The position numbers and the translations under genes are program-made. Positions 6,690 through 14,850 of a DNA stretch of 64,000 nt are shown one piece after another; within the stretch, counting starts at the first letter, position 1, and each line of letters opens with the position of its first letter. Source of the stretch: Acidobacteriota bacterium (GTDB lineage: Bacteria > Acidobacteriota > Thermoanaerobaculia > UBA5066). The DNA lies in the NCBI GenBank assembly GCA_016716715.1, contig JADJVE010000007.1, positions 1-64,000 on the forward strand, written 5' to 3'. The notes beneath the pieces are model-generated. The model did no database searches. It was not told the DNA's origin and saw only the letters and a list, made by a program, of their open reading frames with translations.

Positions 6690-9188
6690 GTGCTCGGCCC
6701 GGTGCTCGCGCTCGCGCTGGCGGCGGTCCCCGCCCCCGCCGGGTGCGAGGACGACGCCGAGCATCTCGCTCAGGCCGCGGCGGGGCTCGTCGCGGCTTCG
6801 CCCCGGGACGCCGAAGCGGTGGCGCAGGCGCGCGACTTCCTGCGCCGGGCAAGGCTCTCCACGCTCTGGCCGCCGCTCTTTCTCACGCTCCGTGCCGCCG
6901 ACCTCGCGGCGGCGGCGGGGGACGTGGACGACGAGGCGCGGCTCCTGCAAGCGGCGGCGCGGGAGGCGCCGGATCTGCTCTCGGCGCCTGACCGCCTCGT
7001 TCTCGCCCGCCAGGCCGAAGCCCGCGGCGACCGCCGCGACGCGATGCTGCAGTACGGCCACGTCCTCGCCGCGCAGGGCCGGCGCGGCCGGCCGGCGGGA
7101 ACGTGGATCGGCGAGCGCATCCGCCGCCTCGACGCCGAGGAAGAGGCGAAGGGCGTGCCCGTGCGCCCGGGCTTCGCGCCGCCCTCGGCCGACGCGCGCG
7201 CCGCCTTCGCCGAAGGGAAGACGTTTCTCGCCCGCGGCGCGACCGCCGGAGCGCGGGGCGCGTTCCGGCGCGCCCTCGGAATCTCGCCCGGGTACGTGGA
7301 GGCCGCCCTTGCGCTCGGGACGCTCGAGGAACGCGAGGGGCGCGATGTCGAGGCCGCGGCGGCTTTCCGGACGGCTCTCGCGGCGGACCCGGACCGGTTC
7401 GACGCGGTGCTGGCGCTCGCGAACCTGCTCTGGAACGAGCCCGATCGGCCGGCGAAGGAGGAGTCCCTCGCGCTGCTCGACCGGGCGATCGCGCTGAGGC
7501 CGGAGATGCCGCGCCTCTTACGCGAGGCCGCGGATCGATGGGCCGCGTGGGGTGATCCGGCGCGGGCGCTGGAGCGGCTGGACGCGTGGCGGGCCACCGC
7601 GACACCCGCGGGCCGCCAGGCGACGGATCCGCTGCGGGAGAAACTCGTCGCGAGCCTGGCGCGGCCCGCGGGACACGCGGCCGGAGACGGGCCCTTCGCC
7701 GAGACCTCGCCCGCGGCGCCGTCCTTCCGGCTCGCGCAGGTGTACCTCCGCCGCGGCGACGCGTCCGGGGCCGAGCAGGCGCGCCGCGAGCTCGAAGAAG
7801 CCGTCCGTCTCGATCCCGCGTTCGTGCCGGCCTGGGAGCTGCTCGCGACCGTGCGCGGTCAGGGCGGCGACACCGCGGGCGCCGAGGCAGCGCTGACGAG
7901 GGCTCTGGAGGTGGACCCGTCCCGCGCGTCTTCGTGGGAGCGCCTCGCGGCCCTCCTCGAGCCGCTGCCCGGCCGAGGCGGCGACGCGACGGCCGCGTGG
8001 CAGAAAGCCGAACAGGCGGGCTCGCGCGAGGCGATGTGGGCGCTGGGTCGCCGGGCCGCGTCCGACGGGAGAGAGCTCGAAGCGGTCCGCTGGTGGCGGC
8101 GTTACGTCGCCGAGGCGCCGGACGGCCTGCATCTCGACGAGGCGCGCGCGGCCGTGGAGCGGATGGACCGGCGATTCCAGACGCTGCGCGGCGGGGGAAT
8201 CGGCCTCGTGGCGTTCGGCGTCGTCCTCGGGGCCGGGCTGCTCCTCAGGCGGCGCCGCGGCCTCACGCTGGCCGAGTGGCTGCGCCGCGATCCCGGAGCC
8301 ACGCGCGAAGTGCGGCCCGTCCTCGGCCGGCTGTCGCACGAGGTGTTCAAGCATGGCGGCCTGCTGCTCGGCGGCGCCGAGGAACGCCTGGGATCGGGCG
8401 ACGACTTCCGCCCCAGCGCCGAGATCCTCGCGGCCCGTCTCTACGGCTCGGGCGCGGGGCCCGGCCTCGTGGCCGAGGGACGCGCCGCGCTCGACGACCT
8501 CGCGGCGCTCGCGCGCCGCCATGGCGCCGCGCTGAACCTCAAGCACAAGGACCCGGTCTTCGCTCCCGTCGCCGCGGCGCTCGACGCCCTCGACGCCGCG
8601 CACGACGACCTCGCGTCGCTCGCGGCGGGCCGGACGCTGCCCGCCCGGCGCCGGTCGTCGCTCGCCTCGCGCCTCGGCCGGGCGGCCGAGGCGCTGAATG
8701 CCCGCACGGCGCAGGATCTCAACCGGCTGCTCGACTCGGCCGGCTCGATGCAGGCGTCGTGGGAAGCGCTCGAGGCCCTCCTCGCCTCCGTGGCTCGCGA
8801 GAAGAAGCTCCCCGCCCCGGCGCTCGAGCCGATGGGGCTCTTCGCGGAGGCGGGTGCACCGCTGCGCGTGAAGCTCCCGGGGGCCGAGTGGGAGACGATC
8901 TTCCGGAATCTCTTCGCGAACGCTCTCGAGTCGCCGCGTCTCGGTCTCCTCGCCGAGCAGCGGCGCGATCCCGTGACGGGGCAGGCGCAGGGGCGCTTCG
9001 TCCTCTTCGACGCCGATCCCCGCCCTCTGACGGCCGAGATGATCCGCGGGCGCGCCGCCGAGCGCGGCCTGGGCGTCGTGGCCGACACCGTGAGGCGCTG
9101 GGACGGCGCCGTCGACGTCGTGCCCGGCATCTCCGGCTACGCGAAGGGCGTCGCCGTCGAATTCGCCGTGGTCGAGGAGACCTCGTGA
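6690..9188 (+). CDS. TPR-containing sensor histidine kinase
   Basis: GTG at 6690 has AGGAGG ten bases upstream and gives a hydrophobic leader (VLALALAAVPAPAG). 832 residues: TPR-type helical repeats about 20-490 (for example AFRRALGISPGYVEAALALG), presumably exported, one membrane helix about 503-520, then a cytoplasmic kinase module. The H-box is LGRLSHEVFKHGG (His near 549) and the N-box is IFRNLFANALES (near 740). A G2-like RGLGVVADTVRRWDG is present, but a canonical G1 DxGxG box is not visible (LFDADPRP instead). It lies between two genes with the same unusual receiver type and overlaps the second by 4 bases, so it is their likely phosphodonor. Confidence 0.8.
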   Translation: MLGPVLALALAAVPAPAGCEDDAEHLAQAAAGLVAASPRDAEAVAQARDFLRRARLSTLWPPLFLTLRAADLAAAAGDVDDEARLLQAAAREAPDLLSAPDRLVLARQAEARGDRRDAMLQYGHVLAAQGRRGRPAGTWIGERIRRLDAEEEAKGVPVRPGFAPPSADARAAFAEGKTFLARGATAGARGAFRRALGISPGYVEAALALGTLEEREGRDVEAAAAFRTALAADPDRFDAVLALANLLWNEPDRPAKEESLALLDRAIALRPEMPRLLREAADRWAAWGDPARALERLDAWRATATPAGRQATDPLREKLVASLARPAGHAAGDGPFAETSPAAPSFRLAQVYLRRGDASGAEQARRELEEAVRLDPAFVPAWELLATVRGQGGDTAGAEAALTRALEVDPSRASSWERLAALLEPLPGRGGDATAAWQKAEQAGSREAMWALGRRAASDGRELEAVRWWRRYVAEAPDGLHLDEARAAVERMDRRFQTLRGGGIGLVAFGVVLGAGLLLRRRRGLTLAEWLRRDPGATREVRPVLGRLSHEVFKHGGLLLGGAEERLGSGDDFRPSAEILAARLYGSGAGPGLVAEGRAALDDLAALARRHGAALNLKHKDPVFAPVAAALDALDAAHDDLASLAAGRTLPARRRSSLASRLGRAAEALNARTAQDLNRLLDSAGSMQASWEALEALLASVAREKKLPAPALEPMGLFAEAGAPLRVKLPGAEWETIFRNLFANALESPRLGLLAEQRRDPVTGQAQGRFVLFDADPRPLTAEMIRGRAAERGLGVVADTVRRWDGAVDVVPGISGYAKGVAVEFAVVEETS

Positions 9189-9598
9189 CGGCCGCGCGAA
9201 TCCTCGTGGTCGAGGACGGGCGCGAGTACGTGGACGGTTTCGCGCGCCTCGCGGACGCGAAAGGCGCGGACGCGGCCTTCGTGCGCGCGGGCAGCCTGAC
9301 CGAGGCGCGCGAAGCGCTGGCGCAGGGAAAGCCCGACGCGGTCTTCCTCGACGTCGTCTTCGACCGGACGCCGGAAGCGGAACTGGCGGGCGACCTCGAC
9401 GCGCTCGTCGCGCGCCACGGCGGCGACCGCGCCCGCGCCGTCCGCCACCTCGCAACGCACCAGGGGTTCTACGTCCTCGACGCGCTCGCGGACGCCCTCG
9501 CGGGCATCCGCGTCGTCCTCGCGTACGACTTCACGGGGGAAGAAAAGAGATTGGCTTCGCTCCGGGAGCGCTTCCCGGCGCCTCGGTGGACTGCCTGA
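9185..9598 (+). CDS. stand-alone receiver protein with extended post-Asp loop
   Basis: GTG at 9185 overlaps the kinase stop (GTGA). 137 residues, essentially one receiver domain: ILVVEDG supplies the acidic pocket, Asp56 in AVFLDVVFD is the probable phosphoacceptor, and QGFYVLDAL at 93-101 corresponds to alpha-3. Between Asp56 and Gln93 lie about 36 residues instead of the usual short loop, exactly as in the receiver of the sigma-54-type regulator at 5035 (DLRFD ... QGLYILERL). No output domain, so it may act as a phosphate sink or relay partner (inference). Confidence 0.8.
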   Translation: MTAARILVVEDGREYVDGFARLADAKGADAAFVRAGSLTEAREALAQGKPDAVFLDVVFDRTPEAELAGDLDALVARHGGDRARAVRHLATHQGFYVLDALADALAGIRVVLAYDFTGEEKRLASLRERFPAPRWTA

Positions 9599-9623
9599 CG
9601 GGGGCTTCTCTCGGCACCGCCCT

Positions 9624-9652
9624 AGAGGATCTTCTTAGATCTCGGTGAAGAC
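9624..9652 (-). repeat. palindromic repeat copy R6 at the 3' end of the GAPDH-like gene
   Basis: Plus strand shows GATCTTCTTAGATCTCGGTGAAGAC; on the minus strand TCTTCACC, a 4-base interruption, then TCTAAGAAGATC match the repeat consensus. It spans the last codons and the TAA stop of the GAPDH-like gene. No partner copy was found nearby. Confidence 0.5.
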
Positions 9653-10696
9653 GAAGCGCTTCAGGACCTGGATGCGGGCGTTCGCGTGCTCGGGGTCCAT
9701 GAGCCAGATGGCGCCGGCCACCGACGACAGCAGCGAGTTGCCGTCCTGCGGCGTGAAGCAGAAGCCCACGATCTCCTTGCCTTCGTCGGCGACGGCGAGA
9801 GTCGGTGTCGAGATGACCGTCTGCGACAGGATGCGGCCGTAATACCCGTGGTCGCGGCCGAACGAGAAGACCTCGTTCGCGCTCTTCCTCTCCGTGAGCG
9901 CGACGAGCGGGTTCGCCTTGAGGCGCTCGAGGACGTGCTTCTTGTCGGTCTTGTCCTTCAACTCGAAGTTGAACCAGACCGAGTGCATGTACTGCGTGTT
10001 GAGCTTCAGGGCCGAGGAGAAGACCTTCGGCTTGAGGTGCAGCGTCTCGTACAGGTGGAAGACGTCGTGCGCGTGGTGCGTCCCGAACTCGTCGTCGTCG
10101 TGCTTGGAGAACGTCGGAGCGGGGGAGTAGTCCTTCGTCTGGGAGATGTCGTTCGACCGGCGCATGCAGACGAACTGCGCGCGCTCCATCGTGAGCTTGC
10201 CGAGGTCGTCCATCCCGAGCGTCTTGATCAGGATCGCGAGGTTGTGCGTGTTGCACGAGACGATCTGGAGAAACTTGTCTTCTCCGGGGATGAGCGCCGA
10301 GTCGTTGATCCCGCGCGCGTACATCTTCCCGAACCCGAACTCGGAGCCCTGCGCGAGGAAGCCCGCGGGGCCCTTGAGGTTCTTGTACACCTGCTCCTTG
10401 TTTTCGTTGCCCGCCGGCGTGCAGTCCAGGACGACCGTCGCGCGCTCGAGCGCCTCCTGCGCCGTGTACGAGATCTTGTGGCCGAGGGCCTCGAAGTCGG
10501 CGACCTTGTCGTCTTCCGCGGCCAGCAGCGCGCCGCGCTTCATGAGGTGGTTCACTTTCGCCCGCTCGGTCTTCATCGGCGTGCGCTTGTGAAAGGTCAC
10601 TTCGTCGATCCCGAGGTGCTGCTTGAAGTCGGTGAAGAGCCCGATGAGGGGCTCGCCGATCGTGCCGGTGCCGACGATGTGGACGATGTTTTTCAT
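9635..10696 (-). CDS. type II (archaeal-like) glyceraldehyde-3-phosphate dehydrogenase-like enzyme
   Basis: 353 residues from ATG 10696, preceded by GGCAGGAG. N-terminal Rossmann motif HIVGTGTIGEP, then DCTPAGNENKEQ, QGSEFGFG and the nucleophile region VSCNTHNLA (Cys near 147) match in order the landmarks of the type II GAPDH family, which oxidises glyceraldehyde 3-phosphate to 1,3-bisphosphoglycerate with NAD(P). The length is right for that family. It differs from ordinary bacterial GapA, and the region after the Cys (MRRSNDISQTKDYSP) replaces the family's usual substrate loop, so a related aldehyde or semialdehyde substrate is possible. Monocistronic; convergent with the receiver gene. Confidence 0.6.
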   Translation of the reverse strand: MKNIVHIVGTGTIGEPLIGLFTDFKQHLGIDEVTFHKRTPMKTERAKVNHLMKRGALLAAEDDKVADFEALGHKISYTAQEALERATVVLDCTPAGNENKEQVYKNLKGPAGFLAQGSEFGFGKMYARGINDSALIPGEDKFLQIVSCNTHNLAILIKTLGMDDLGKLTMERAQFVCMRRSNDISQTKDYSPAPTFSKHDDDEFGTHHAHDVFHLYETLHLKPKVFSSALKLNTQYMHSVWFNFELKDKTDKKHVLERLKANPLVALTERKSANEVFSFGRDHGYYGRILSQTVISTPTLAVADEGKEIVGFCFTPQDGNSLLSSVAGAIWLMDPEHANARIQVLKRFVFTEI

Positions 10697-10766
10697 GTGC
10701 CGCTCCTGCCGCGATGGTCCTGGGGAGGCGAAGTTTATAGGAGCCCCCGTGCTAAGGTCGTTGCAC

Positions 10767-11411
10767 GTGACAAACGCCCCGGACGCGACGCTCCAGACCG
10801 TGTCGATCCCGGGCCCCGCGGGGCGGCTCGAGGGGCTTCTCAGGTCCCCGGCCGCAACCGCAGGCGCCGCGGTCGTCGCCCATCCCCACCCCCGGCACGG
10901 CGGGACGATGCACACGAAGGTCGTCCAGCGCACGGCGAAGCTTCTTTCGAGCCGGTTTTCCCTCGCCGCGCTGCGCTTCAACTTCCGGGGAGTCGGGACG
11001 TCCGAAGGGACGTACGACGACCTCCGCGGAGAGACGGACGACGTCGTCGCGGCGGGAACGTGGATGCGCGGGCGTCAGCCGAACGGGCCATTCGTCGTCT
11101 CGGGCTTTTCCTTCGGGTCCCTTTGCGCGCTCCACGCGTCTCCACGTCTCGCTCCCGACGTTCTCTTTCTGATTGGACTGCCGATCGACCGGTGGGACGG
11201 CGCGGCGCCCGCCGCGGAGCCCTGGCGCGTCGTGTGGATCCAGGGCGAGGACGACGAGTTCAGTCCCCTCTCGAAGGCCCGGAGCGTCGCCGGCGCGCGC
11301 GGCTGGACGTTTCTCTCCGTGCCCGGCGCGGACCATTTCTTCGCGGGGAAGCTGCACGAGTTCGAGAAGACGGCAGGCGACGCGCTCGGGCAAGCGCTCA
11401 CAGGAGTCTGA
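10767..11411 (+). CDS. alpha/beta hydrolase, COG2945 type
   Basis: 214 residues from GTG 10767, with TAAGG 8 bases upstream; in-frame GTG 10749 and TTG 10761 are alternatives. The signature HPHPRHGGTMHTKVV and ALRFNFRGVGTSEG are characteristic of COG2945 serine hydrolases; the nucleophile elbow is GFSFGS and a late GADHFF supplies the His. Asp is probably in WIQGEDDEFSP. Cytoplasmic; substrate unknown. Its TGA shares a base with the ATG of the AMMECR1 gene, so the two are translationally coupled. Confidence 0.85.
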   Translation: MTNAPDATLQTVSIPGPAGRLEGLLRSPAATAGAAVVAHPHPRHGGTMHTKVVQRTAKLLSSRFSLAALRFNFRGVGTSEGTYDDLRGETDDVVAAGTWMRGRQPNGPFVVSGFSFGSLCALHASPRLAPDVLFLIGLPIDRWDGAAPAAEPWRVVWIQGEDDEFSPLSKARSVAGARGWTFLSVPGADHFFAGKLHEFEKTAGDALGQALTGV

Positions 11412-11950
11412 TGGTCGAAGAGAACGAGAGAGATCTGCTCAGAAAGGTCGCGTCTGCGGCCGTCGCGCGCGCGATGGGCCTGCGCGGCGCGCTCGCGCCC
11501 GCCATCCCCGAGGGGAGCGCGCTTCTCAGGCCGGCGTCCGTCTTCGTCACCTGGGTGAAGGACGGACGCGTGCGCGGCAGAAGCGGAGCGGCCGCCACGG
11601 CATCGCCTCTTCACATCCTCGTGGAGCAACACGCGGTAGAAGCGCTTCTCCACGACCCGCGCGTCCCACCCGCAACCGCGAAGGAACTCCCGCGCTACAC
11701 GCCACAGATCTCCGTTCTCTCCACCTTCGAAGAAATCCTCTCTTCCTCCGAAGTCCTCGTGGGGACGCACGGAGTCGTTGCCGAGAAGGGAAAACGGTGG
11801 GGAGTCGTCCTGCCGCAGGACGCGGAAGGGCTGAGCTGGGACGCCGACCGCCTCCTCGGGCAGGCCTGCCTGAGGGCGGGCCTGCCCGAGGAAAGCTGGA
11901 AGTCGGCAGGGTCGGTCCGTCTCCGCCGGTTCACGGCCGAGACGTTCTGA
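11411..11950 (+). CDS. AMMECR1-domain protein (AmmeMemoRadiSam protein A-like)
   Basis: 179 residues. The AMMECR1 fold is recognisable from VTWVKDGRVRG, DPRVPPATAKELP, ISVLSTFEEI, GTHGVVAEKGKRWGVVLPQ and the C-terminal CLRAGLPEESW. The usual RGCIG motif reads RGRSG, so the conserved cysteine is missing. AMMECR1 proteins often accompany a Memo protein and a radical SAM enzyme, but neither is here; the neighbour is a COG2945 hydrolase with overlapping stop/start. The sequence at 11418-11450 and 11722-11750 weakly resembles the dispersed palindromic repeats in inverted orientation, without interrupting the domain. Confidence 0.82.
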   Translation: MVEENERDLLRKVASAAVARAMGLRGALAPAIPEGSALLRPASVFVTWVKDGRVRGRSGAAATASPLHILVEQHAVEALLHDPRVPPATAKELPRYTPQISVLSTFEEILSSSEVLVGTHGVVAEKGKRWGVVLPQDAEGLSWDADRLLGQACLRAGLPEESWKSAGSVRLRRFTAETF

Positions 11951-11962
11951 CGCCCGCCGGGG

Positions 11963-12715
11963 TTACTTCTTCGGGGCGGGAGCGGCCGCGGCGGGCGGCG
12001 CGTCCTTCTCGATCGAGAGGAGCTGGACCTCGAACACGAGCGTGGCGCCGCCCTTGATGCGCGGCGGGCGGCCTTCGTCGCCGTAGGCGAGCTCGGACGG
12101 GCAGACGAGACGGGCCGAGCCGCCTTCCTTCATGAGCTGCACGCCCTGCGTCCAGCAGGGGATGACGCCGTTGAGCGGGAAGGTGACGGGCTCGTTGCGG
12201 TCGATCGAGCTGTCGAAGACGGTGCCGTCGATCAGCGTGCCCTTGTAGTGGACCTTGACCTTGTCGGTCGGCTTCGGCGTCGCGCCGGTGCCCGCCTTCG
12301 TCTCCTTGTAGACGAAGCCGGACGCCTGCTTCTTCGCGCCGGGCTGGGCCGCTTCCTTCTCGAGGAACGCGGCGCCGGCCTTCTTCTCGCCCGCGGCGGC
12401 GGCCGTCATGCGGCTCTTGGCGAGCTCGTTCAGCTTCGGGCCGTACGTCTCGATGTCGACTTTCGGCGTCTTGCCGAGGACGCCGTCGGAGAGCCCCTGC
12501 GAAACGACCGCGAGCTCCGCGGCGGAGAGCTTGAAGCCCATGAGGTTGCGGGAGATGACGAGGCCGAGCGCGTAGAGCGTCTTGTCGGCTTCGCTCGCGG
12601 GTGCGCCGGCGACGGCCTTGGCCGGCGCTTTCGGGGCCGCGGGCTTGGCGTCCTGGGCGGCGGCCGGGAGCGCCAGGGACAGGGTGAGACCGGAGGCGAT
12701 GAAGAATCGCCGCAT
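11963..12715 (-). CDS. FKBP-type peptidyl-prolyl cis-trans isomerase, exported
   Basis: 250 residues. Signal peptide FIASGLTLSLALPAAAQ, an Ala/Lys-rich linker, an N-terminal helical region resembling the FkpA/Mip dimerisation segment (YALGLVISRNLMGFKLSAAE...), then a C-terminal FKBP domain about 125-235 (KVHYKGTLIDGTVFDSS, GVIPCWTQGVQLMKEGG, LAYGDEGRPPRIKGGATLVFEVQLL). It catalyses prolyl isomerisation during folding of exported proteins. Stand-alone gene, 64 bases downstream of the SpoU/TrmH-like gene. Confidence 0.92.
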   Translation of the reverse strand: MRRFFIASGLTLSLALPAAAQDAKPAAPKAPAKAVAGAPASEADKTLYALGLVISRNLMGFKLSAAELAVVSQGLSDGVLGKTPKVDIETYGPKLNELAKSRMTAAAAGEKKAGAAFLEKEAAQPGAKKQASGFVYKETKAGTGATPKPTDKVKVHYKGTLIDGTVFDSSIDRNEPVTFPLNGVIPCWTQGVQLMKEGGSARLVCPSELAYGDEGRPPRIKGGATLVFEVQLLSIEKDAPPAAAAPAPKK

Positions 12716-13214
12716 GTGTGTGTCCTCGCTTTCTGTGGTGGGCGGCCGGCTGGGCGGCCGATCCGGGATGGTAACCCCGTCAGGGCCGGCTGAGAACGAA
12801 AAGCAGCAATCCCGCGGCGACCGAGGCGTTCAGGGATTCGACGTTTCCTCCGAGCGGGAGCGTGAGCCGGCGGTCGAGCGCGATTTCGAGCTCGGGCGAG
12901 ATCCCGTGCCCCTCCGAGCCCAGGACGAGGACGAGGGGACGCACCTTCGCGGCGGTCCCCGGCGGCTCGCCGCCGTGCGCCTCGGCGCCGGCCAGGGACG
13001 CGCCGAGCGCGCGCGCCCACGCGATCGCGTCGGAGGGCGCGACGCGCGGGACGATCGGCACGCGCAGCGCGCTGCCGGCCGACGCGCGCAGCGCGCGCGG
13101 CGAGAACGGCCATGCAGAGCCCGGCGTCAGGACGACGCCCGTCACGCCGAACGCCTCGGCGCAGCGCACGATCGCGCCCACGTTCGCGGGGTCCTGGATT
13201 CCGTCGAGAAGCAG

Positions 13215-13269
13215 GAAGAGGGGAAGAAGAGGAAGAGGAAGATTTCTTTGAAGGTGAAAGAGAAGAGAG
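13215..13269 (-). repeat. palindromic repeat copy R3 (purine-rich on +), frameshift site
   Basis: GAAGATTTCTTTGAAGGTGAAAG core (13238-13260) preceded by GGAAGAGG-type simple sequence. Its reverse complement matches R3' at 13424-13470 over about 22 bases with few differences. The reading frame of the methyltransferase changes here. Confidence 0.7.
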
Positions 13270-13423
13270 TTGCGCCAGAGTGCGGTGGGGGGGCGGCGCG
13301 AGAGCCACGACGCCTCGCGTCGACGGGAGATCCGAGAGTCGCCTGAGAACGCGCGGGGATACGACCGTGACGGGCGCGACGGGCGCACCGGGCGCGGCGC
13401 CGCCGGCCGCATCGGCTCCTTCC

Positions 13424-13470
13424 CCGCTTACCCTTCTAAGAAAATCTTCTTCTTCTTCTCTTTCGTCTGG
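13424..13470 (+). repeat. palindromic repeat copy R3' (pyrimidine-rich on +)
   Basis: TTACCCTTCTAAGAAAATC followed by TTCTTCTTCTTCTC. It contains the near-palindrome TAAGAAAATCTTC and uses codons (AGA, CTT) unlike the GC-rich surroundings. Inverted partner of 13215-13269. Confidence 0.7.
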
Positions 13471-13665
13471 TCCCGCCTCGACGAACACCTCATCGAGCGC
13501 GACTCCCGCGTCGAGCGCCTCCTCGACCATCCTCTTTCCCTCGAGGAGCATGCGGTCGCCTTCGGCGACCGCGCGGACGGCGGCGGCGATGCGCGGGTTC
13601 GTCGGGGACTCGATGCGGGGCATGCGGGCGGAAGTCTAGCCCGCGTCGTGCTTAAATCCCGCTCG

Positions 13666-14850
13666 ATGAAATCGGAGATCGGGGCGGCCGGGGCGGCCAT
13701 CGTCGCAAAAGCTTCGCCGCTGACCGCGCTCTGGACGTTTCCGTCCGTGCTGTTCTCGGCGTTCCTCGTCGCCTGGGGCGCCGAGGCTGCGCAGTTCCTC
13801 GTGTCGCAGGGGCTCGCCCTCGCGATCCTCGCGTGGCTCCAGACGCTGCCCGAGTTCGCGGTCGAGGCCGTCATCGCGTGGGAGGCCGGGAAGGATCCCT
13901 CGAAGGTTCACCTCGCGATCGCGAACTTCACGGGCTCGATTCGTCTCCTCGTGGGCCTCGGCTGGCCGCTCGTCTACTTCGTGGCCGCGTACTTCGCGCG
14001 ACGGACGGGAAAGCGCAAGACGTGGATCGCGATCGAGTTCGACGACGAGCACGCGCTCGAGGTCATGGGCCTCCTGCCTCCGCTCGCGTGGTTTGCCGTC
14101 ATCTGGTGGAAGGGCTCGCTCGGCCTGTGGGACGCCCTGATCCTCTCGATCTGCTACTTCGCCTACCTCTTCGCTCTCCTGAGGCTCCCGCCGCGCACGG
14201 GCGACGTCGAGGAGATCGAAGACCTGCCGGCGGTGTCGAAGTGGGCGCTGCGCCAGGGGCCGGGCCGGCGCGGCTGGGCGATCGCCGGGATCTTCGTCGT
14301 CGGCGGACTGATGCTCGTCGTCTCCGCGCATGCGTTCGTCGAGTCGATGCTCGCGCTCGCGATCGCGGCGGGCGTCGCGCCGTTCGTCTTCGTTCAGTGG
14401 GTCGCGCCGTTCCTCTCGGAGTTTCCCGAGAAGCTCTCCGCGTTCAACTGGGCCCGCCAGATCACGAAGGCGCCGATGGCCGTGATGAACCTCGTCTCGT
14501 CCACGATCAATCAGTGGTCCATCCTGACGGCCCTCATCCCGGTCATCTACTCGTTCTCGCGGGGGACGCCGTCGGCGATCGTCTTCGACGAGCACCAGCG
14601 CGTGGAGATCCTGCTCACGATTCTCCAGAGCTTCCTCGGCTGGCTTCTCCTCGTGAACCTCAATCTCCAGGCGTTCGAGGCGGCCATCCTGTTCGTGTTC
14701 TGGTTCGTCCAGTTCGCCGTGCCGTCGACGCGCGGCACGATGCTCTACGTCTACGCGGCGTGGTGCGGATTCGAGATCCTGATGATCGCGATCGGCCGCC
14801 GCAATCCGCGGGCGATCGGCGCCGCGTGGAGAGTCCTGAGGGGCCAATGA
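13666..14850 (+). CDS. sodium/calcium exchanger (CaCA) superfamily-like membrane protein
   Basis: 394 residues from ATG 13666 with about ten hydrophobic segments. Two internally related stretches look like CaCA alpha-repeats: LPEFAVEAVIAWEAG with AIANFTGSIRLLVG in the first half, and FLSEFPEKLSAF with AVMNLVSSTINQWSI in the second. The acidic residue in LPEF/SEFPE and the Asn/Ser/Thr-rich second helix are where cation ligands lie in exchangers. This would exchange a cation across the inner membrane; the ion is undetermined. Divergent from the methyltransferase (42 bases) and coupled to the aminotransferase by ATGA. Confidence 0.7.
   Translation: MKSEIGAAGAAIVAKASPLTALWTFPSVLFSAFLVAWGAEAAQFLVSQGLALAILAWLQTLPEFAVEAVIAWEAGKDPSKVHLAIANFTGSIRLLVGLGWPLVYFVAAYFARRTGKRKTWIAIEFDDEHALEVMGLLPPLAWFAVIWWKGSLGLWDALILSICYFAYLFALLRLPPRTGDVEEIEDLPAVSKWALRQGPGRRGWAIAGIFVVGGLMLVVSAHAFVESMLALAIAAGVAPFVFVQWVAPFLSEFPEKLSAFNWARQITKAPMAVMNLVSSTINQWSILTALIPVIYSFSRGTPSAIVFDEHQRVEILLTILQSFLGWLLLVNLNLQAFEAAILFVFWFVQFAVPSTRGTMLYVYAAWCGFEILMIAIGRRNPRAIGAAWRVLRGQ

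Larger units (their letters stand above)
12780..13623 (-). pseudogene. SpoU/TrmH-family RNA 2'-O-methyltransferase, frameshifted at a palindromic repeat
   Basis: Two halves of one gene lie in different frames. The N-terminal part, from ATG 13623, carries the substrate-binding domain (MLLEGKRMVEEALDAG, VVSPRVLRRLSDLPSTRGVVAL). The catalytic part is one frame over: LLLDGIQDPANVGAIVRCAEAFG, LVLVLGSEGHGIS and LPLGGNVESLNASVAAG are the three SAM-binding knot motifs. The switch (+1, or a 2-base insertion equivalent) falls within repeat copy 13215-13269, a CTT/CTC-rich tract on the coding strand. A second repeat copy (13424-13470) is read in frame within the N-terminal half as DEREEEEDFLRRV. Everything else is intact, so a recent mutation, slippage or an assembly error are all possible. 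Confidence 0.8.

Noticed and set aside
11418..11750. Inverted repeat pair within the AMMECR1 gene (11418-11450 and 11722-11750)
   Set aside because: Resemblance to the repeat family is partial and the residues fit the family alignment without insertion, so I do not list it as a feature.
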